A DNA stretch of 64,000 bases from the NCBI RefSeq assembly GCF_039543505.1, contig NZ_BAABJW010000005.1:124001-188000 (forward strand), written 5' to 3'. This DNA comes from Litoribaculum gwangyangense. GTDB taxonomy: Bacteria > Bacteroidota > Bacteroidia > Flavobacteriales > Flavobacteriaceae. Numbering within the stretch: position 1 is the stretch's first letter; every line of letters begins with the position of its first letter. The position numbers and the translations under genes were made by a program. The notes below the pieces were generated by a model. The model was not told the origin of the DNA. It ran no database searches and worked only from the letters and a program-made list of their open reading frames with translations. Of the stretch, positions 1 to 8,402 are shown one piece after another.

Positions 1-646
1 AAACGGTAAACTAAACCAGGCTGTTGATAACCCAGATACAGGAGGGGCTTCTTTCTTAGCGAAGTTGGGTTATGACAAACAAATCAATGATGATTTTAGA
101 TTTAGATTAACAGGGTCACTTTATAATACAGGAGCTGTAAGAACTTCTTATTTATATAGTGCTGATCGTGCAGGCTCAAGATATTACTTAGTGTTAGAAG
201 ATGTAGATGCAAGTGCCGTTAGTAATTTTAGATCTGGACGTTACAATCCGAACTTTGGTAATGAAATCACTGCCATCATGATTAACCCATTTGTGAAATA
301 CGGTGGATTAGAGTTTTTTGGAACGATTGAGACCTCTAAAGGTAAACGAAATTCAGAAGCTGATGAAAGAACCGCAAAACAATTTGCTGGTGAACTTATA
401 TACAGATTTGGAAGTACTGAAAATTTCTACTTAGGTACTCGATACAATAAAGTAGATGCTGAGGACAGAAGTGGAGATGATATTGAAATATCTAGATTTC
501 AACTGGGAGCTGGCTGGTTCATGACCAACAATATTTTACTTAAATTAGAGTATGTAACTCAAAAACATGATGGTTATAATACCTCAAGTATTTTTAATGA
601 TGGTAAATTTAATGGTCTAATGGCTGAAGCTGTGATAAGTTTCTAG
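1..646 (+). CDS. Outer-membrane beta-barrel (porin-like) protein, 3' part
   Basis: The reading frame is open from the left edge, so the start lies outside the window; about 214 C-terminal residues are visible. They show alternating polar and hydrophobic strands rich in Tyr, Phe, Gly and Asn (for example FYLGTRYNKVDAED and RFQLGAGWFMTNNILLKLEYV) and end in ...AEAVISF. A terminal Phe is typical of barrel proteins inserted by the BAM complex. I infer an outer-membrane barrel of the phosphate-porin or general porin kind, but no substrate can be read from this part. An in-frame TTG at position 65 is internal to the gene and is not a believable start. Nothing in the neighbouring genes points to a role. 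Confidence 0.7.
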   Translation, partial: NGKLNQAVDNPDTGGASFLAKLGYDKQINDDFRFRLTGSLYNTGAVRTSYLYSADRAGSRYYLVLEDVDASAVSNFRSGRYNPNFGNEITAIMINPFVKYGGLEFFGTIETSKGKRNSEADERTAKQFAGELIYRFGSTENFYLGTRYNKVDAEDRSGDDIEISRFQLGAGWFMTNNILLKLEYVTQKHDGYNTSSIFNDGKFNGLMAEAVISF

Positions 647-662
647 GACATTTAAATAAGAA

Positions 663-726
663 AAGTAAGTCTAAAAGTATGATCAAAATGACAAATAAAA
701 TATTGTACTTTAAGGCTTACTTTTTT
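663..726 (+). terminator. Probable terminator of the porin-like gene
   Basis: Two 17-base arms (663-679 and 706-722) are complementary with one mismatch and one G-T pair, and a T run follows. The loop of about 26 bases is long for an intrinsic terminator, so confidence is moderate. It lies between the porin-like gene and the YceI-like gene. Confidence 0.45.
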
Positions 727-758
727 AAATTAGAGGTACAGAAAACAAAATCAAACAA

Positions 759-1346
759 ATGAACTTCATAAAAAAAATATTGTTTTTTGTTTCAATATTA
801 GGAACACTAGCTTTTACTGCTGTAATAACAGGGAGTACTTCAGTTTTGATTACTCCTAGTAGCAAATTGCTTATTAAAGGAAAAACCAATGTTAACAGTT
901 TTAAGTGTGAATTTGATATTTTAAAGTTGAAAAATCCTATCCCTGTTGTTTTTCAAAAGATAGGCGATAAAATGGTATTTGATAATACTGTATTAGTTCT
1001 GGAAAATGATTGTTTTGATTGCGGAGGAAAAGGAATCAACAACGATTTTCAAGAACTTTTAAAATCTGATGTGTATCCTCAAACCCAAATTAAATTAAAA
1101 GAAATTTGTAGAGATACTAAAGACGATAATAGTATTCTTGCATTCCTAGATATCAGTATAGCTGGAGTTACAAAATCTTGCACAACACCAGTAAAATTTG
1201 AAGATGGAGATAGTTTATTTGTTAAAGGTGTTTTGAACTTGAATATTTGTGATTTTAATTTAGAACCGCCAAAAAAAGCTTTGGGACTTATAGTTGTAAA
1301 AGATATTATTGAAATAAATTTTCATTTAGTGGTAAAAGAATATTAA
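759..1346 (+). CDS. YceI-like periplasmic protein
   Basis: This is a 195-residue protein with an N-terminal hydrophobic segment (residues 5-25) that looks like a signal peptide or anchor. The rest matches the YceI-like pattern: SKLLIKGKTNVNSFKCEFD near the start, a central segment with LLKSDVYPQTQIKLKEI, then LDISIAGVTKSCTTPVKF. YceI proteins are lipocalin-like barrels that bind isoprenoid or other lipids in the periplasm. Five or six Cys residues (FDCGG, EICRD, KSCTT, LNICDF) are unusual and could form disulfides. It stands alone between two terminator-like hairpins. Family assignment is fairly secure; its ligand is unknown. Confidence 0.7.
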   Translation: MNFIKKILFFVSILGTLAFTAVITGSTSVLITPSSKLLIKGKTNVNSFKCEFDILKLKNPIPVVFQKIGDKMVFDNTVLVLENDCFDCGGKGINNDFQELLKSDVYPQTQIKLKEICRDTKDDNSILAFLDISIAGVTKSCTTPVKFEDGDSLFVKGVLNLNICDFNLEPPKKALGLIVVKDIIEINFHLVVKEY

Positions 1347-1372
1347 TAATTTGAGCCCAACGTTTAAATTGA

Positions 1373-1403
1373 AAAAGCCTTAACAAATTTTGTTAAGGCT
1401 TTT
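1373..1403. terminator. Bidirectional intrinsic terminator between the YceI-like gene and rho
   Basis: A near-perfect stem (AAAAGCCTTAACAAA pairing with the complementary arm up to GGCTTTT) lies between the convergent stops of the YceI-like gene and rho. T runs flank it on both strands, so it can serve both genes. Confidence 0.8.
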
Positions 1404-1427
1404 CAGTTTAATGTTTAGTTAGTCATA

Positions 1428-3023
1428 TTATCCATTCATGGATATTAAAAATTCTTCATTATTTCTGGTTTGTTTAAAACGATCGTTAATGAATTCCATA
1501 GCTTCCACAGGATTCATATCTGCAAGGTATTTTCTCATCACCCACATACGTTGTATGGTGTTTTCATCTAACAATAAATCGTCACGACGCGTACTTGAAG
1601 ACGTTAAATCGATAGCAGGGAAAATTCTACGGTTAGATATTTTTCTGTCCAATTGTAACTCCATATTACCAGTTCCTTTGAATTCTTCAAAAATAACCTC
1701 GTCCATTTTAGAGCCAGTTTCCGTTAAGGCCGTAGCAATAATAGTTAGTGAGCCTCCATTTTCAATATTACGTGCCGCACCAAAGAAACGTTTTGGCTTG
1801 TGTAACGCGTTGGCGTCCACACCACCAGAAAGTATTTTACCAGAAGCTGGTTGTACAGTATTGTAGGCTCTAGCTAAACGTGTGATGGAATCTAAAAGAA
1901 TCACTACATCGTGTCCGCATTCTACCAAACGTTTTGCTTTTTCTAAAACAATATCAGCAATCTTAACGTGCTCATGGGCTTCTTTGTCAAAGGTTGATGA
2001 AATCACTTCACCACGCACATTACGTTGCATATCGGTTACCTCTTCAGGACGTTCATCAATCAATAAAATCATTAAATATACCTCAGGATGATTAGCAGCA
2101 ATGGCATTAGCTACATCTTTCAATAACATCGTTTTACCAGTTTTAGGCTGCGATACAATCATGCCACGCTGTCCTTTACCTATTGGAGAAAACAAATCCA
2201 TGATTCTCGTAGAAATGGTACTTTGCTTTTCGGCAATATTGAATTTTTCTTTTGGAAATAAAGGGGTTAGATGCTCAAAAGACACTCGGTCTCTTACAAC
2301 CTCTGGTTTCTGACCATTAATTTTCACCACTTTTATTAAAGGAAAATATTTTTCCCCTTCCTTCGGAGGTCTTACATGACCTAAAACGGTATCCCCCTTT
2401 TTTAAACCGAATAAGCGTATTTGAGATTGAGATACATAAATATCATCAGGCGAGGATAAGTAATTATAATCAGATGATCTTAAAAAACCATAGCCATCTT
2501 GCATGATATCTAAAACACCTTCACTTTCAATAATGGCATCAAATTCAAAATCTGGATCCCGATAGCGGTTTCTGTTGTCTTTATTACCTGCATCAACATT
2601 CCCATTTTTTTGGTTTTTATGCTGATTTTTATGCTGATTCTGTTGATGTGGTTTTTGTTGATTATCGTTTTGAGGTCTTGGGTTAGGTTTATTAGCTGGT
2701 TTATTTTGCTTTTGTGGGATTTCCACTTTTTCTTGAGTTTCAACTTTATTTTCAGTGGAAACTTTTTCCTCGTTTTTAACTTGAGGTTTTCTAGAAGGTT
2801 TCTGAATGCGCTGTCGAGGTTTTTTGTTTTCAGATTTTGTTTCTGGTGCTTCTGTAGGAGCTACCACGGCTTTTACTGCTGTTGGGTCGGCAGCTTGTTG
2901 ATCTAGTATTTGATAAACTAAATCTAATTTTTTTAATGAACGGTATTTGGAAACGTTCAATTTTTTCGCAATCTCCTGTAAATCAGAGAGCTTCTTTTCT
3001 TTTAATTGTGAAATTTCAAACAT
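1428..3023 (-). CDS. rho: Transcription termination factor Rho with long disordered insert
   Basis: This is the ATP-dependent RNA helicase that terminates transcription as a hexamer. Rho_N helical domain: about residues 5-40 (LKEKKLSDLQEIAKKLNVS). Low-complexity insert: about 50-160, rich in Q, N, K and P, including QHKNQHKNQK. RNA-binding cold-shock domain: about 165-235 (EGVLDIMQDGYGFLRS). ATPase core: Walker A around PKTGKT, Walker B VVILLDSITRLARAYN, Q/R-loop region and C-terminal EAMEFINDRF. At 531 residues it is over 100 longer than the E. coli protein because of the insert, as in other Bacteroidota. The ATG at 3023 sits right before MFEISQLKEKKLSDL, a normal Rho start. It is transcribed alone, convergent with the YceI-like gene. 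Confidence 0.97.
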   Translation of the reverse strand: MFEISQLKEKKLSDLQEIAKKLNVSKYRSLKKLDLVYQILDQQAADPTAVKAVVAPTEAPETKSENKKPRQRIQKPSRKPQVKNEEKVSTENKVETQEKVEIPQKQNKPANKPNPRPQNDNQQKPHQQNQHKNQHKNQKNGNVDAGNKDNRNRYRDPDFEFDAIIESEGVLDIMQDGYGFLRSSDYNYLSSPDDIYVSQSQIRLFGLKKGDTVLGHVRPPKEGEKYFPLIKVVKINGQKPEVVRDRVSFEHLTPLFPKEKFNIAEKQSTISTRIMDLFSPIGKGQRGMIVSQPKTGKTMLLKDVANAIAANHPEVYLMILLIDERPEEVTDMQRNVRGEVISSTFDKEAHEHVKIADIVLEKAKRLVECGHDVVILLDSITRLARAYNTVQPASGKILSGGVDANALHKPKRFFGAARNIENGGSLTIIATALTETGSKMDEVIFEEFKGTGNMELQLDRKISNRRIFPAIDLTSSSTRRDDLLLDENTIQRMWVMRKYLADMNPVEAMEFINDRFKQTRNNEEFLISMNG

Positions 3024-3179
3024 TGATGTTTAATTGGATATTTTTATTTGAATACAAACTTGGGTTATTCTGAAAAAAATTGAATTTTTATTCTGAAGAT
3101 TAACCGCGTTTAGGTGCGATTGTTGAGAATTATTACTGCAATTATACAACTTTATTTTAATAATTAGCATTAATTCTAT

Positions 3180-3187
3180 TATTTTTG
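3180..3187 (+). promoter_or_regulatory. Candidate -7 box (TATTTTTG)
   Basis: It matches the Bacteroidota -7 consensus TAnnTTTG and ends 22 bases before the ATG of the DUF4293 gene. The upstream -33 TTTG element is weak here. Confidence 0.4.
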
Positions 3188-3209
3188 CGGTCTAGTTTTT
3201 AAAAATTAT

Positions 3210-3620
3210 ATGTTACAACGCATACAAACCATTTATCTCTTGTGTGCTGCAGGGATTTCAGCAGGGCTAATATTTGTATTCCGTTTATGGATCACAAACG
3301 AGGGTATAGAGGTGTTTGCTAAACATGACATACTATATTTAGGATTATTTCTAGGTTCAGCAGTATTGTCTTTAATAGGCATATTTATGTATAAAAATAG
3401 GAAGTCGCAATTTGTTTTGGGACGACTTAACATCATATTAAACTTTATTTTACTAGGATTTTTCGTGTATCAATCACTAAATGTATCTGGAGAAACGGCG
3501 GTTTCTGAGAAAGGTATTGGGATGCTTCTCCCTATTGTTTCTATCGTGTTTTTGGCATTAGCCAATAAGGCCATCAAGAAGGATGAAGATCTTGTAAAAT
3601 CTGTGGATAGATTACGATAA
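3210..3620 (+). CDS. DUF4293 family integral membrane protein
   Basis: This 136-residue protein has four predicted membrane segments, at about residues 8-26, 40-60, 72-92 and 102-118. It starts MLQRIQTIYLLCAAG, the characteristic opening of DUF4293 proteins found throughout Bacteroidota, and ends in a charged cytoplasmic tail (KAIKKDEDLVKSVDRLR). The function of the family is unknown. Its position beside rho is often conserved in flavobacteria, but this says nothing firm about its role. It has its own candidate promoter and a terminator hairpin after the stop. The length is normal for the family. Confidence 0.85.
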   Translation: MLQRIQTIYLLCAAGISAGLIFVFRLWITNEGIEVFAKHDILYLGLFLGSAVLSLIGIFMYKNRKSQFVLGRLNIILNFILLGFFVYQSLNVSGETAVSEKGIGMLLPIVSIVFLALANKAIKKDEDLVKSVDRLR

Positions 3621-3650
3621 ACCTAACATCTTAGTAGTATTAGTGCGTTA

Positions 3651-3677
3651 AAACCCAAAGTGAAAACTTTGGGTTTT
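3651..3677. terminator. Bidirectional terminator hairpin
   Basis: The arms AAACCCAAAGT and ACTTTGGGTTT pair perfectly around a GAAA tetraloop and are followed by a T run. It separates the convergent DUF4293 and phosphodiesterase genes; the T tract touches the phosphodiesterase stop codon. Confidence 0.85.
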
Positions 3678-4175
3678 TTAATATCTTTTATTAAACTCAA
3701 TAACTTCTAAATTATCAATTTTACTGCCATCAATCGTAAAACGGAGCATAGTTCGTGTTTTATGAAATCCATGTTTACCTACAGCGCCTGGATTCATATG
3801 CAGTAAGTTTAGTTTTTTATCGGGTATTACTTTTAAAATATGTGAATGCCCACATATAAAAAGCCTTGGCGGGTTTTGCTCAATTTCTTGATAAACTCTG
3901 GCATTGTATTTAGGAGGATAGCCGCCTATATGAGTGATCCAAACATCTACCTCCTCACACATAAAACGTTTGTTTTCAGGGAATTCTAAACGCAATTTAG
4001 CATCGTCAATATTTCCATATACACCATGCAAAGGTTTTAGGGCTTTAATAGCGTCAGTCACCTTTAAATCGCCTATATCTCCTGCATGCCAAACTTCATC
4101 AACCTGTTTCACATATTTTAAAATATCATCATCTATGTATCCGTGAGTGTCAGATAGTAATAGGATTTTTTTCAT
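3678..4175 (-). CDS. YfcE/MJ0936-type metallophosphoesterase
   Basis: This small calcineurin-like phosphodiesterase of 165 residues has all the metal-binding blocks: SDTHG near the start, HAGDIGD, VYGNIDD, THIGG and CGHSH, in the usual order for the YfcE/MJ0936 family. Such enzymes hydrolyse phosphodiesters with two metal ions in the cytoplasm; the natural substrate is unknown. I place the start at the ATG at 4175 (MKKILLLSDTHG), because family members begin directly at the first beta strand. A TTG 27 bases upstream would add nine residues with no counterpart. It is divergent from truA. Confidence 0.88.
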   Translation of the reverse strand: MKKILLLSDTHGYIDDDILKYVKQVDEVWHAGDIGDLKVTDAIKALKPLHGVYGNIDDAKLRLEFPENKRFMCEEVDVWITHIGGYPPKYNARVYQEIEQNPPRLFICGHSHILKVIPDKKLNLLHMNPGAVGKHGFHKTRTMLRFTIDGSKIDNLEVIEFNKRY

Positions 4176-4231
4176 TTTATAAACTATTCTTAAAACTTCC
4201 AACTTCTGCCTTCCAGCTTCGGTCTTTATAT

Positions 4232-4239
4232 TATCTTTG
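4232..4239 (+). promoter_or_regulatory. Candidate -7 box (TATCTTTG) for truA
   Basis: It matches TAnnTTTG and lies 26 bases before the TTG start of truA, in the gap between the divergent phosphodiesterase and truA genes. No clear -33 TTTG is visible. Confidence 0.4.
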
Positions 4240-4265
4240 TTGTTTCACAAAAGTATTAAAACAAA

Positions 4266-5015
4266 TTGCGATATTTTTTAGAACTTTCCTATAATGGAAC
4301 TGGGTACCATGGTTGGCAAAATCAACCCAATGCATTGTCAATTCAAGAGGTTTTAGAAAAAGCAGTGTCCACGTTATTAAATGAGGAGATTTCGATTACT
4401 GGAGCAGGACGAACAGATGCTGGTGTACATGCCAAACAAATGTTTGCCCATTTTGATACGAATATAGCTTTTTACCCAGAAGATTTAAAGTATAAACTTA
4501 ATTCATTTTTACCACAGGATATTGCCATTCATTATATTTTTAAAGTAAAACCTGAGGCCCATGCGCGTTTTGATGCCGTAAGTAGAACCTATTTATACAG
4601 AGTAACTTTAAAAAAGAATGTGTTTAATTATAATGAGGCTTATTACGTAAAGCAAGCCTTGAATGTGGATAAGATGAATGAAGCCTCGAAAATTTTGTTT
4701 GAGTATAAAGATTTTCAATGCTTTTCAAAAAGTAATACCGATGTAAAAACGTATTATTGTGATATTATGAAAGCGGAATGGTTTTTTAAACAGGATGAAC
4801 TTCATTTTGTAATTCAAGCCAATAGGTTTTTGCGAAATATGGTTAGAGCTATCGTTGGTACCATGATAAATATAGGTTTGGGAAAACTCAATTTAGAAGA
4901 TTTCCATGCTACCATTCAATCTAAAAGTAGAAGTGAAGCTGGTTTTTCGGTGCCAGCACATGGATTGTATTTAACTAACATTGAATATCCAAAGGATATT
5001 AAAATAGATGAGTAA
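4266..5015 (+). CDS. truA: tRNA pseudouridine(38-40) synthase TruA
   Basis: TruA converts uridines 38-40 in the anticodon stem-loop of tRNAs to pseudouridine. The 249-residue protein starts MRYFLELSYNGTGYHGWQ and contains GAGRTDAGVHA with the catalytic Asp at residue 51, then RFDAVSRTYLYRV and FLRNMVRAIVGTM, all standard TruA blocks. The start is a TTG codon; the next in-frame ATG would cut off the first beta strand. The gene overlaps the following ABC transporter by eight bases, suggesting one transcript, an arrangement seen in many flavobacteria. Length and motifs are normal. Confidence 0.96.
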   Translation: MRYFLELSYNGTGYHGWQNQPNALSIQEVLEKAVSTLLNEEISITGAGRTDAGVHAKQMFAHFDTNIAFYPEDLKYKLNSFLPQDIAIHYIFKVKPEAHARFDAVSRTYLYRVTLKKNVFNYNEAYYVKQALNVDKMNEASKILFEYKDFQCFSKSNTDVKTYYCDIMKAEWFFKQDELHFVIQANRFLRNMVRAIVGTMINIGLGKLNLEDFHATIQSKSRSEAGFSVPAHGLYLTNIEYPKDIKIDE

Positions 5016-6777
5016 AACAAAAGAAAATAGTTTCGATTTTAAGCTTTTTAAGCGTCTTTTTCAGTATATAAAACCATACAAAGGCATCTTTTTTGGTCTG
5101 TTAATATTGGTCATTCTCCTAGCTTTGTTTAGTGCGGCTACTCCTTATATTACAAAAGATGCCATAGACGATAGTATAGCCAACAAGCAAGAAAAAGGAT
5201 TTATGTTTTACATTATGCTCATGTTCGCTGTATTAGTATTACAAACCGTGTTTCAGTTACTGTTTATTTATTACGCAGCTTGGTTAGGGCAAAATATCGT
5301 AATGGATGTTCGGGTTAAACTTTTTGACCATTTACTAAGTTTTAAAATGAAGTATTATGACAATTCCTCTGTGGGTGTATTGATAACCAGGGCAGTAACC
5401 GATATGGAGCGAATAGCTGATATTTTTGGTGAAGGGTTGTTTATGATATTTAGGGATTTACTCACCATGGGAGTTGTTTTTGGTGTGATGCTGTATATTA
5501 ATGTAAAACTCAGTCTTATCGTTCTTCTAATGCTTCCATTACTACTGTATGCCACGCGGTTATTTCAAAAGTATATGAAAAAAGCTTTTGAGGAAGTAAG
5601 AAATGAAGTGTCTAATCTCAACTCTTTTGTCCAAGAACGATTAACGGGTATGAAAATTTTGCAATTGTTTACCCGTGAGGATACTGAGTATAAAAAATTC
5701 AAAATAATTAATGAACGACATAAAAAAGGTTGGTTAAAAACGGTTTGGTATAACTCTATTTTCTTTCCAATAGCCGATTTGGTATCGTCTGTTAGTATTG
5801 GTTTGGTGGCTTGGTATGGCGGTTTAAATATGGTTTTGCAGAATAGTTCGGTATCACAAGGTGACTTGGTCGCTTTCGTCATGTTTATTCCCATGTTGTT
5901 TAGGCCTTTACGACAAATAGCCGATAAGTTTAACACGCTTCAAATGGGAATGGTGGCTGCAACCAGAGTCTTTAAAGTGTTGGATACCACGTCACACATC
6001 GATGATACGGGCACTCATGTTGCAGAATCTTTCAAAGGGCACATCCAATTTGATAAGGTTTATTTTAATTATGTTGAAGATGAAACTGTTTTGAAAGGTG
6101 TTTCGTTTGAAGTTAATGTTGGTGAAACGGTTGCCATTGTTGGGGCTACGGGAGCAGGAAAATCAACCATTATAAACTTATTGAATCGTTTTTACGAAAT
6201 TAAAGACGGTGTTATTTCTGTAGATGGCATCAATATCAAGGATGTTACCTTATCCTCTCTGAGGACTCAAATAGCTATCGTGTTGCAAGATGTATTTTTA
6301 TTTGCAGATACCATTTTGAATAACATCACTTTAAATAATCCTAACATTACAGAAGAAGACGTTAAACAGGCTGCAAGGGATATTGGAATACATGATTTTA
6401 TAATGACTTTGCCCAACGGTTATCACTATAATGTTAAAGAACGAGGCGTTATGTTATCTTCTGGTCAGCGTCAACTTATTTCATTTTTAAGAGCCTATGT
6501 AACCAACCCAAGTATTTTGGTGTTGGATGAAGCCACTTCGTCTGTAGACTCTTACTCGGAGCAACTCATACAAAATGCCACCGATAAAATCACGAAAGGA
6601 AGAACCTCAATTGTTATAGCCCATCGATTAGCAACTATTAAAAAAGCCGATAAAATTTTGGTTATGGATGCTGGCGAAATTGTAGAACAAGGAACCCATG
6701 AAGAATTGCTTAAAAAGGAAAATGGCTATTACAAAAACCTTTACGAAGTTCAGTTTTTAAAGGATGAAGTTGCTTAG
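5008..6777 (+). CDS. MsbA-like ABC exporter (fused permease and ATPase)
   Basis: This half-transporter has 589 residues. Six membrane helices occupy about residues 15-320 and a nucleotide-binding domain about 345-585. Walker A is GATGAGKST, the Q-loop VLQDVFLF, Walker B ILVLDEATSSVD and the H-loop IVIAHRL. The ABC signature reads LSSGQRQ instead of LSGGQ, a variant common in this Bacteroidota group. It should act as a homodimer, or with a partner, exporting lipids or hydrophobic compounds from the inner membrane; the substrate is unknown. It overlaps truA by eight bases and converges on the DUF3667 gene four bases beyond its stop, leaving no room for a separate terminator. Confidence 0.9.
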   Translation: MSKTKENSFDFKLFKRLFQYIKPYKGIFFGLLILVILLALFSAATPYITKDAIDDSIANKQEKGFMFYIMLMFAVLVLQTVFQLLFIYYAAWLGQNIVMDVRVKLFDHLLSFKMKYYDNSSVGVLITRAVTDMERIADIFGEGLFMIFRDLLTMGVVFGVMLYINVKLSLIVLLMLPLLLYATRLFQKYMKKAFEEVRNEVSNLNSFVQERLTGMKILQLFTREDTEYKKFKIINERHKKGWLKTVWYNSIFFPIADLVSSVSIGLVAWYGGLNMVLQNSSVSQGDLVAFVMFIPMLFRPLRQIADKFNTLQMGMVAATRVFKVLDTTSHIDDTGTHVAESFKGHIQFDKVYFNYVEDETVLKGVSFEVNVGETVAIVGATGAGKSTIINLLNRFYEIKDGVISVDGINIKDVTLSSLRTQIAIVLQDVFLFADTILNNITLNNPNITEEDVKQAARDIGIHDFIMTLPNGYHYNVKERGVMLSSGQRQLISFLRAYVTNPSILVLDEATSSVDSYSEQLIQNATDKITKGRTSIVIAHRLATIKKADKILVMDAGEIVEQGTHEELLKKENGYYKNLYEVQFLKDEVA

Positions 6778-6781
6778 TTAA

Positions 6782-7582
6782 CTAACTGGCTTCAGGTTTA
6801 AAATTTTCAAAATTAATGGCTCCTGTTAGTATCATAAAAATTGCCATTAAAATAGAAAATACAATATACATAGCTAAAAAAACGACTAAAAAAAACAGAA
6901 TTTTTAGAATGAGTTGAGCTGGGCTAAGTTTGAAAATGCGCTTTAAAATATAAGCATGATAAAAAAACATGATAAAATAGAATGTAATTGTAAAAAGCAT
7001 ATATTTTTCTGGAATTAAAAACAATACAATTTGCCCAAGAATTACTGAAACTATTGATAATGCAGACATACTATATAGATATATTATAACATGCTCTGTT
7101 AAATTATATCGTTTATTATAAAACACTATGATAGATATCATAGCCATAAATGGCACCATTGCAGAATAAATTAATGAACTATATTCAAAAGCAGAATTTG
7201 TTGAGTTCTCCATCAATTGTTTAGAAATATCATTATTATAAATTTGTGAGCTAAACATTGAAGAGAAGTCAAAGTATTTTACGTAGAATTTTTTTATAAC
7301 AAAGACAGCCAATCCACTTAAAGTTAACGAAACTCCAAAAAAGCTTAAAGGGTTTACATAACGTTTCCTAACACCAGATATATAACTATTTATAACCAAT
7401 TCTGGTTTTATAAACAAATCAATAAATGTTCTAAGTAGTTTATTATCGTAATTGAAAAAAGTTTCACTAATGTGTTCAAACAAATTTTTTATAGTTAATC
7501 TTTTTCTAATAATCTTACCGCCGCAAGTATGACAATACTCGCTTTCTGGGATTAAATTTGTGTCACAGTTTTTACAATGCAT
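6782..7582 (-). CDS. DUF3667 family membrane protein with zinc ribbon
   Basis: This 266-residue protein opens with a zinc-ribbon pattern, CKNC at the start and CHTCGG about 13 residues later, followed by TIKNLFEHISETFFNYDNKLLRT, the typical DUF3667 core. About five membrane helices follow (roughly residues 80-100, 135-155, 165-190, 193-212 and 225-250). The function is unknown. Its start shares one base with the stop of cdaA, so the two are likely co-translated from the folP operon. That coupling to a c-di-AMP synthase is the only functional hint. Confidence 0.75.
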   Translation of the reverse strand: MHCKNCDTNLIPESEYCHTCGGKIIRKRLTIKNLFEHISETFFNYDNKLLRTFIDLFIKPELVINSYISGVRKRYVNPLSFFGVSLTLSGLAVFVIKKFYVKYFDFSSMFSSQIYNNDISKQLMENSTNSAFEYSSLIYSAMVPFMAMISIIVFYNKRYNLTEHVIIYLYSMSALSIVSVILGQIVLFLIPEKYMLFTITFYFIMFFYHAYILKRIFKLSPAQLILKILFFLVVFLAMYIVFSILMAIFMILTGAINFENFKPEAS

Positions 7583-8367
7583 TAACTTAAATCTTTTTTG
7601 ATCATTGAACTTAGCTGATTGGTGTCTTCAAACACTACAAATTCACCATCCTTAAAATATGAAATATGCCCTGTTTCCTCACTAACTACCAGTGCTAAAG
7701 CATCCGTTTTTTCTGTGACGCCAATAGCTGCTCTGTGCCTCAAACCAAAGCGTTGCGGAATAGTTTTTTCATTGTTTACAGGTAGAATAACGCGCGTAGC
7801 TTTTACCACATTATTGTTAACTATGATAGCTCCATCATGCAACGGACTATTTTTAAAAAATATACTTTCTATAATGGGCTGAGTAACTTTTATATTCATC
7901 TCGTCCCCAGAAGATGATAAGAAATCTAAGTTATTATTGCGTTCAAAAACAATAAGCGCACCCGTTTTAGACATGCTCATTTTATTACAGGCCGAAATTA
8001 TGGCGTCTACATTAGTGTCGTTTTGGATTTCTGTTTTAAGAAAACTAAAAGGTTTTAAAAACTTTCGTCGCCTATTAAAATTAGTGGAACCGACCATCAG
8101 TAAAAATTTCCTAATTTCAGGTTGAAAAACCACTATTAAAGCGATGATACCCACTTTCATAAAACCGCCAAAAATACCAGTTAGTAATTCCATGTTTAAA
8201 AACTCAGTAAGTTTCCAAACCAGGTAAATAATAATGATACCTATAAAAATATTAATCGCAACGGTACCTTTAACCAGTTTGTAAATGTAGTAGAGTAGCA
8301 GTGCAACAAGTATGACATCGATAACATCTACAACACTCAACTTCAATAGGTCTTTAAAGATTTCCAA
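7582..8367 (-). CDS. cdaA: Diadenylate cyclase CdaA (c-di-AMP synthase)
   Basis: CdaA condenses two ATP into the second messenger c-di-AMP. Three N-terminal membrane helices (about residues 10-30, 37-57 and 62-82) are followed by a DisA_N/DAC domain (about 115-245). The two catalytic motifs are present: LHDGAI and GLRHRAAIG. The 261-residue length is typical. It lies downstream of folP and a lipoprotein gene on the same strand, matching the frequent folP-cdaA proximity in Bacteroidota. c-di-AMP usually controls potassium and osmolyte transport and envelope homeostasis. No CdaR-like regulator is visible; the intervening lipoprotein is the only local candidate partner. Confidence 0.95.
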   Translation of the reverse strand: MEIFKDLLKLSVVDVIDVILVALLLYYIYKLVKGTVAINIFIGIIIIYLVWKLTEFLNMELLTGIFGGFMKVGIIALIVVFQPEIRKFLLMVGSTNFNRRRKFLKPFSFLKTEIQNDTNVDAIISACNKMSMSKTGALIVFERNNNLDFLSSSGDEMNIKVTQPIIESIFFKNSPLHDGAIIVNNNVVKATRVILPVNNEKTIPQRFGLRHRAAIGVTEKTDALALVVSEETGHISYFKDGEFVVFEDTNQLSSMIKKDLS

Positions 8368-8402
8368 AGGCTAGTGGTTTTGGTAAATTTAGTAAAAAAG
8401 GG

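Noticed and set aside
2610..2906. A 98-codon open frame on the plus strand opposite the N-terminal part of rho
   Set aside because: It is very rich in Phe, Leu and Trp, simply the reverse reading of the Q/N/K-rich insert, and has no promoter or family features.
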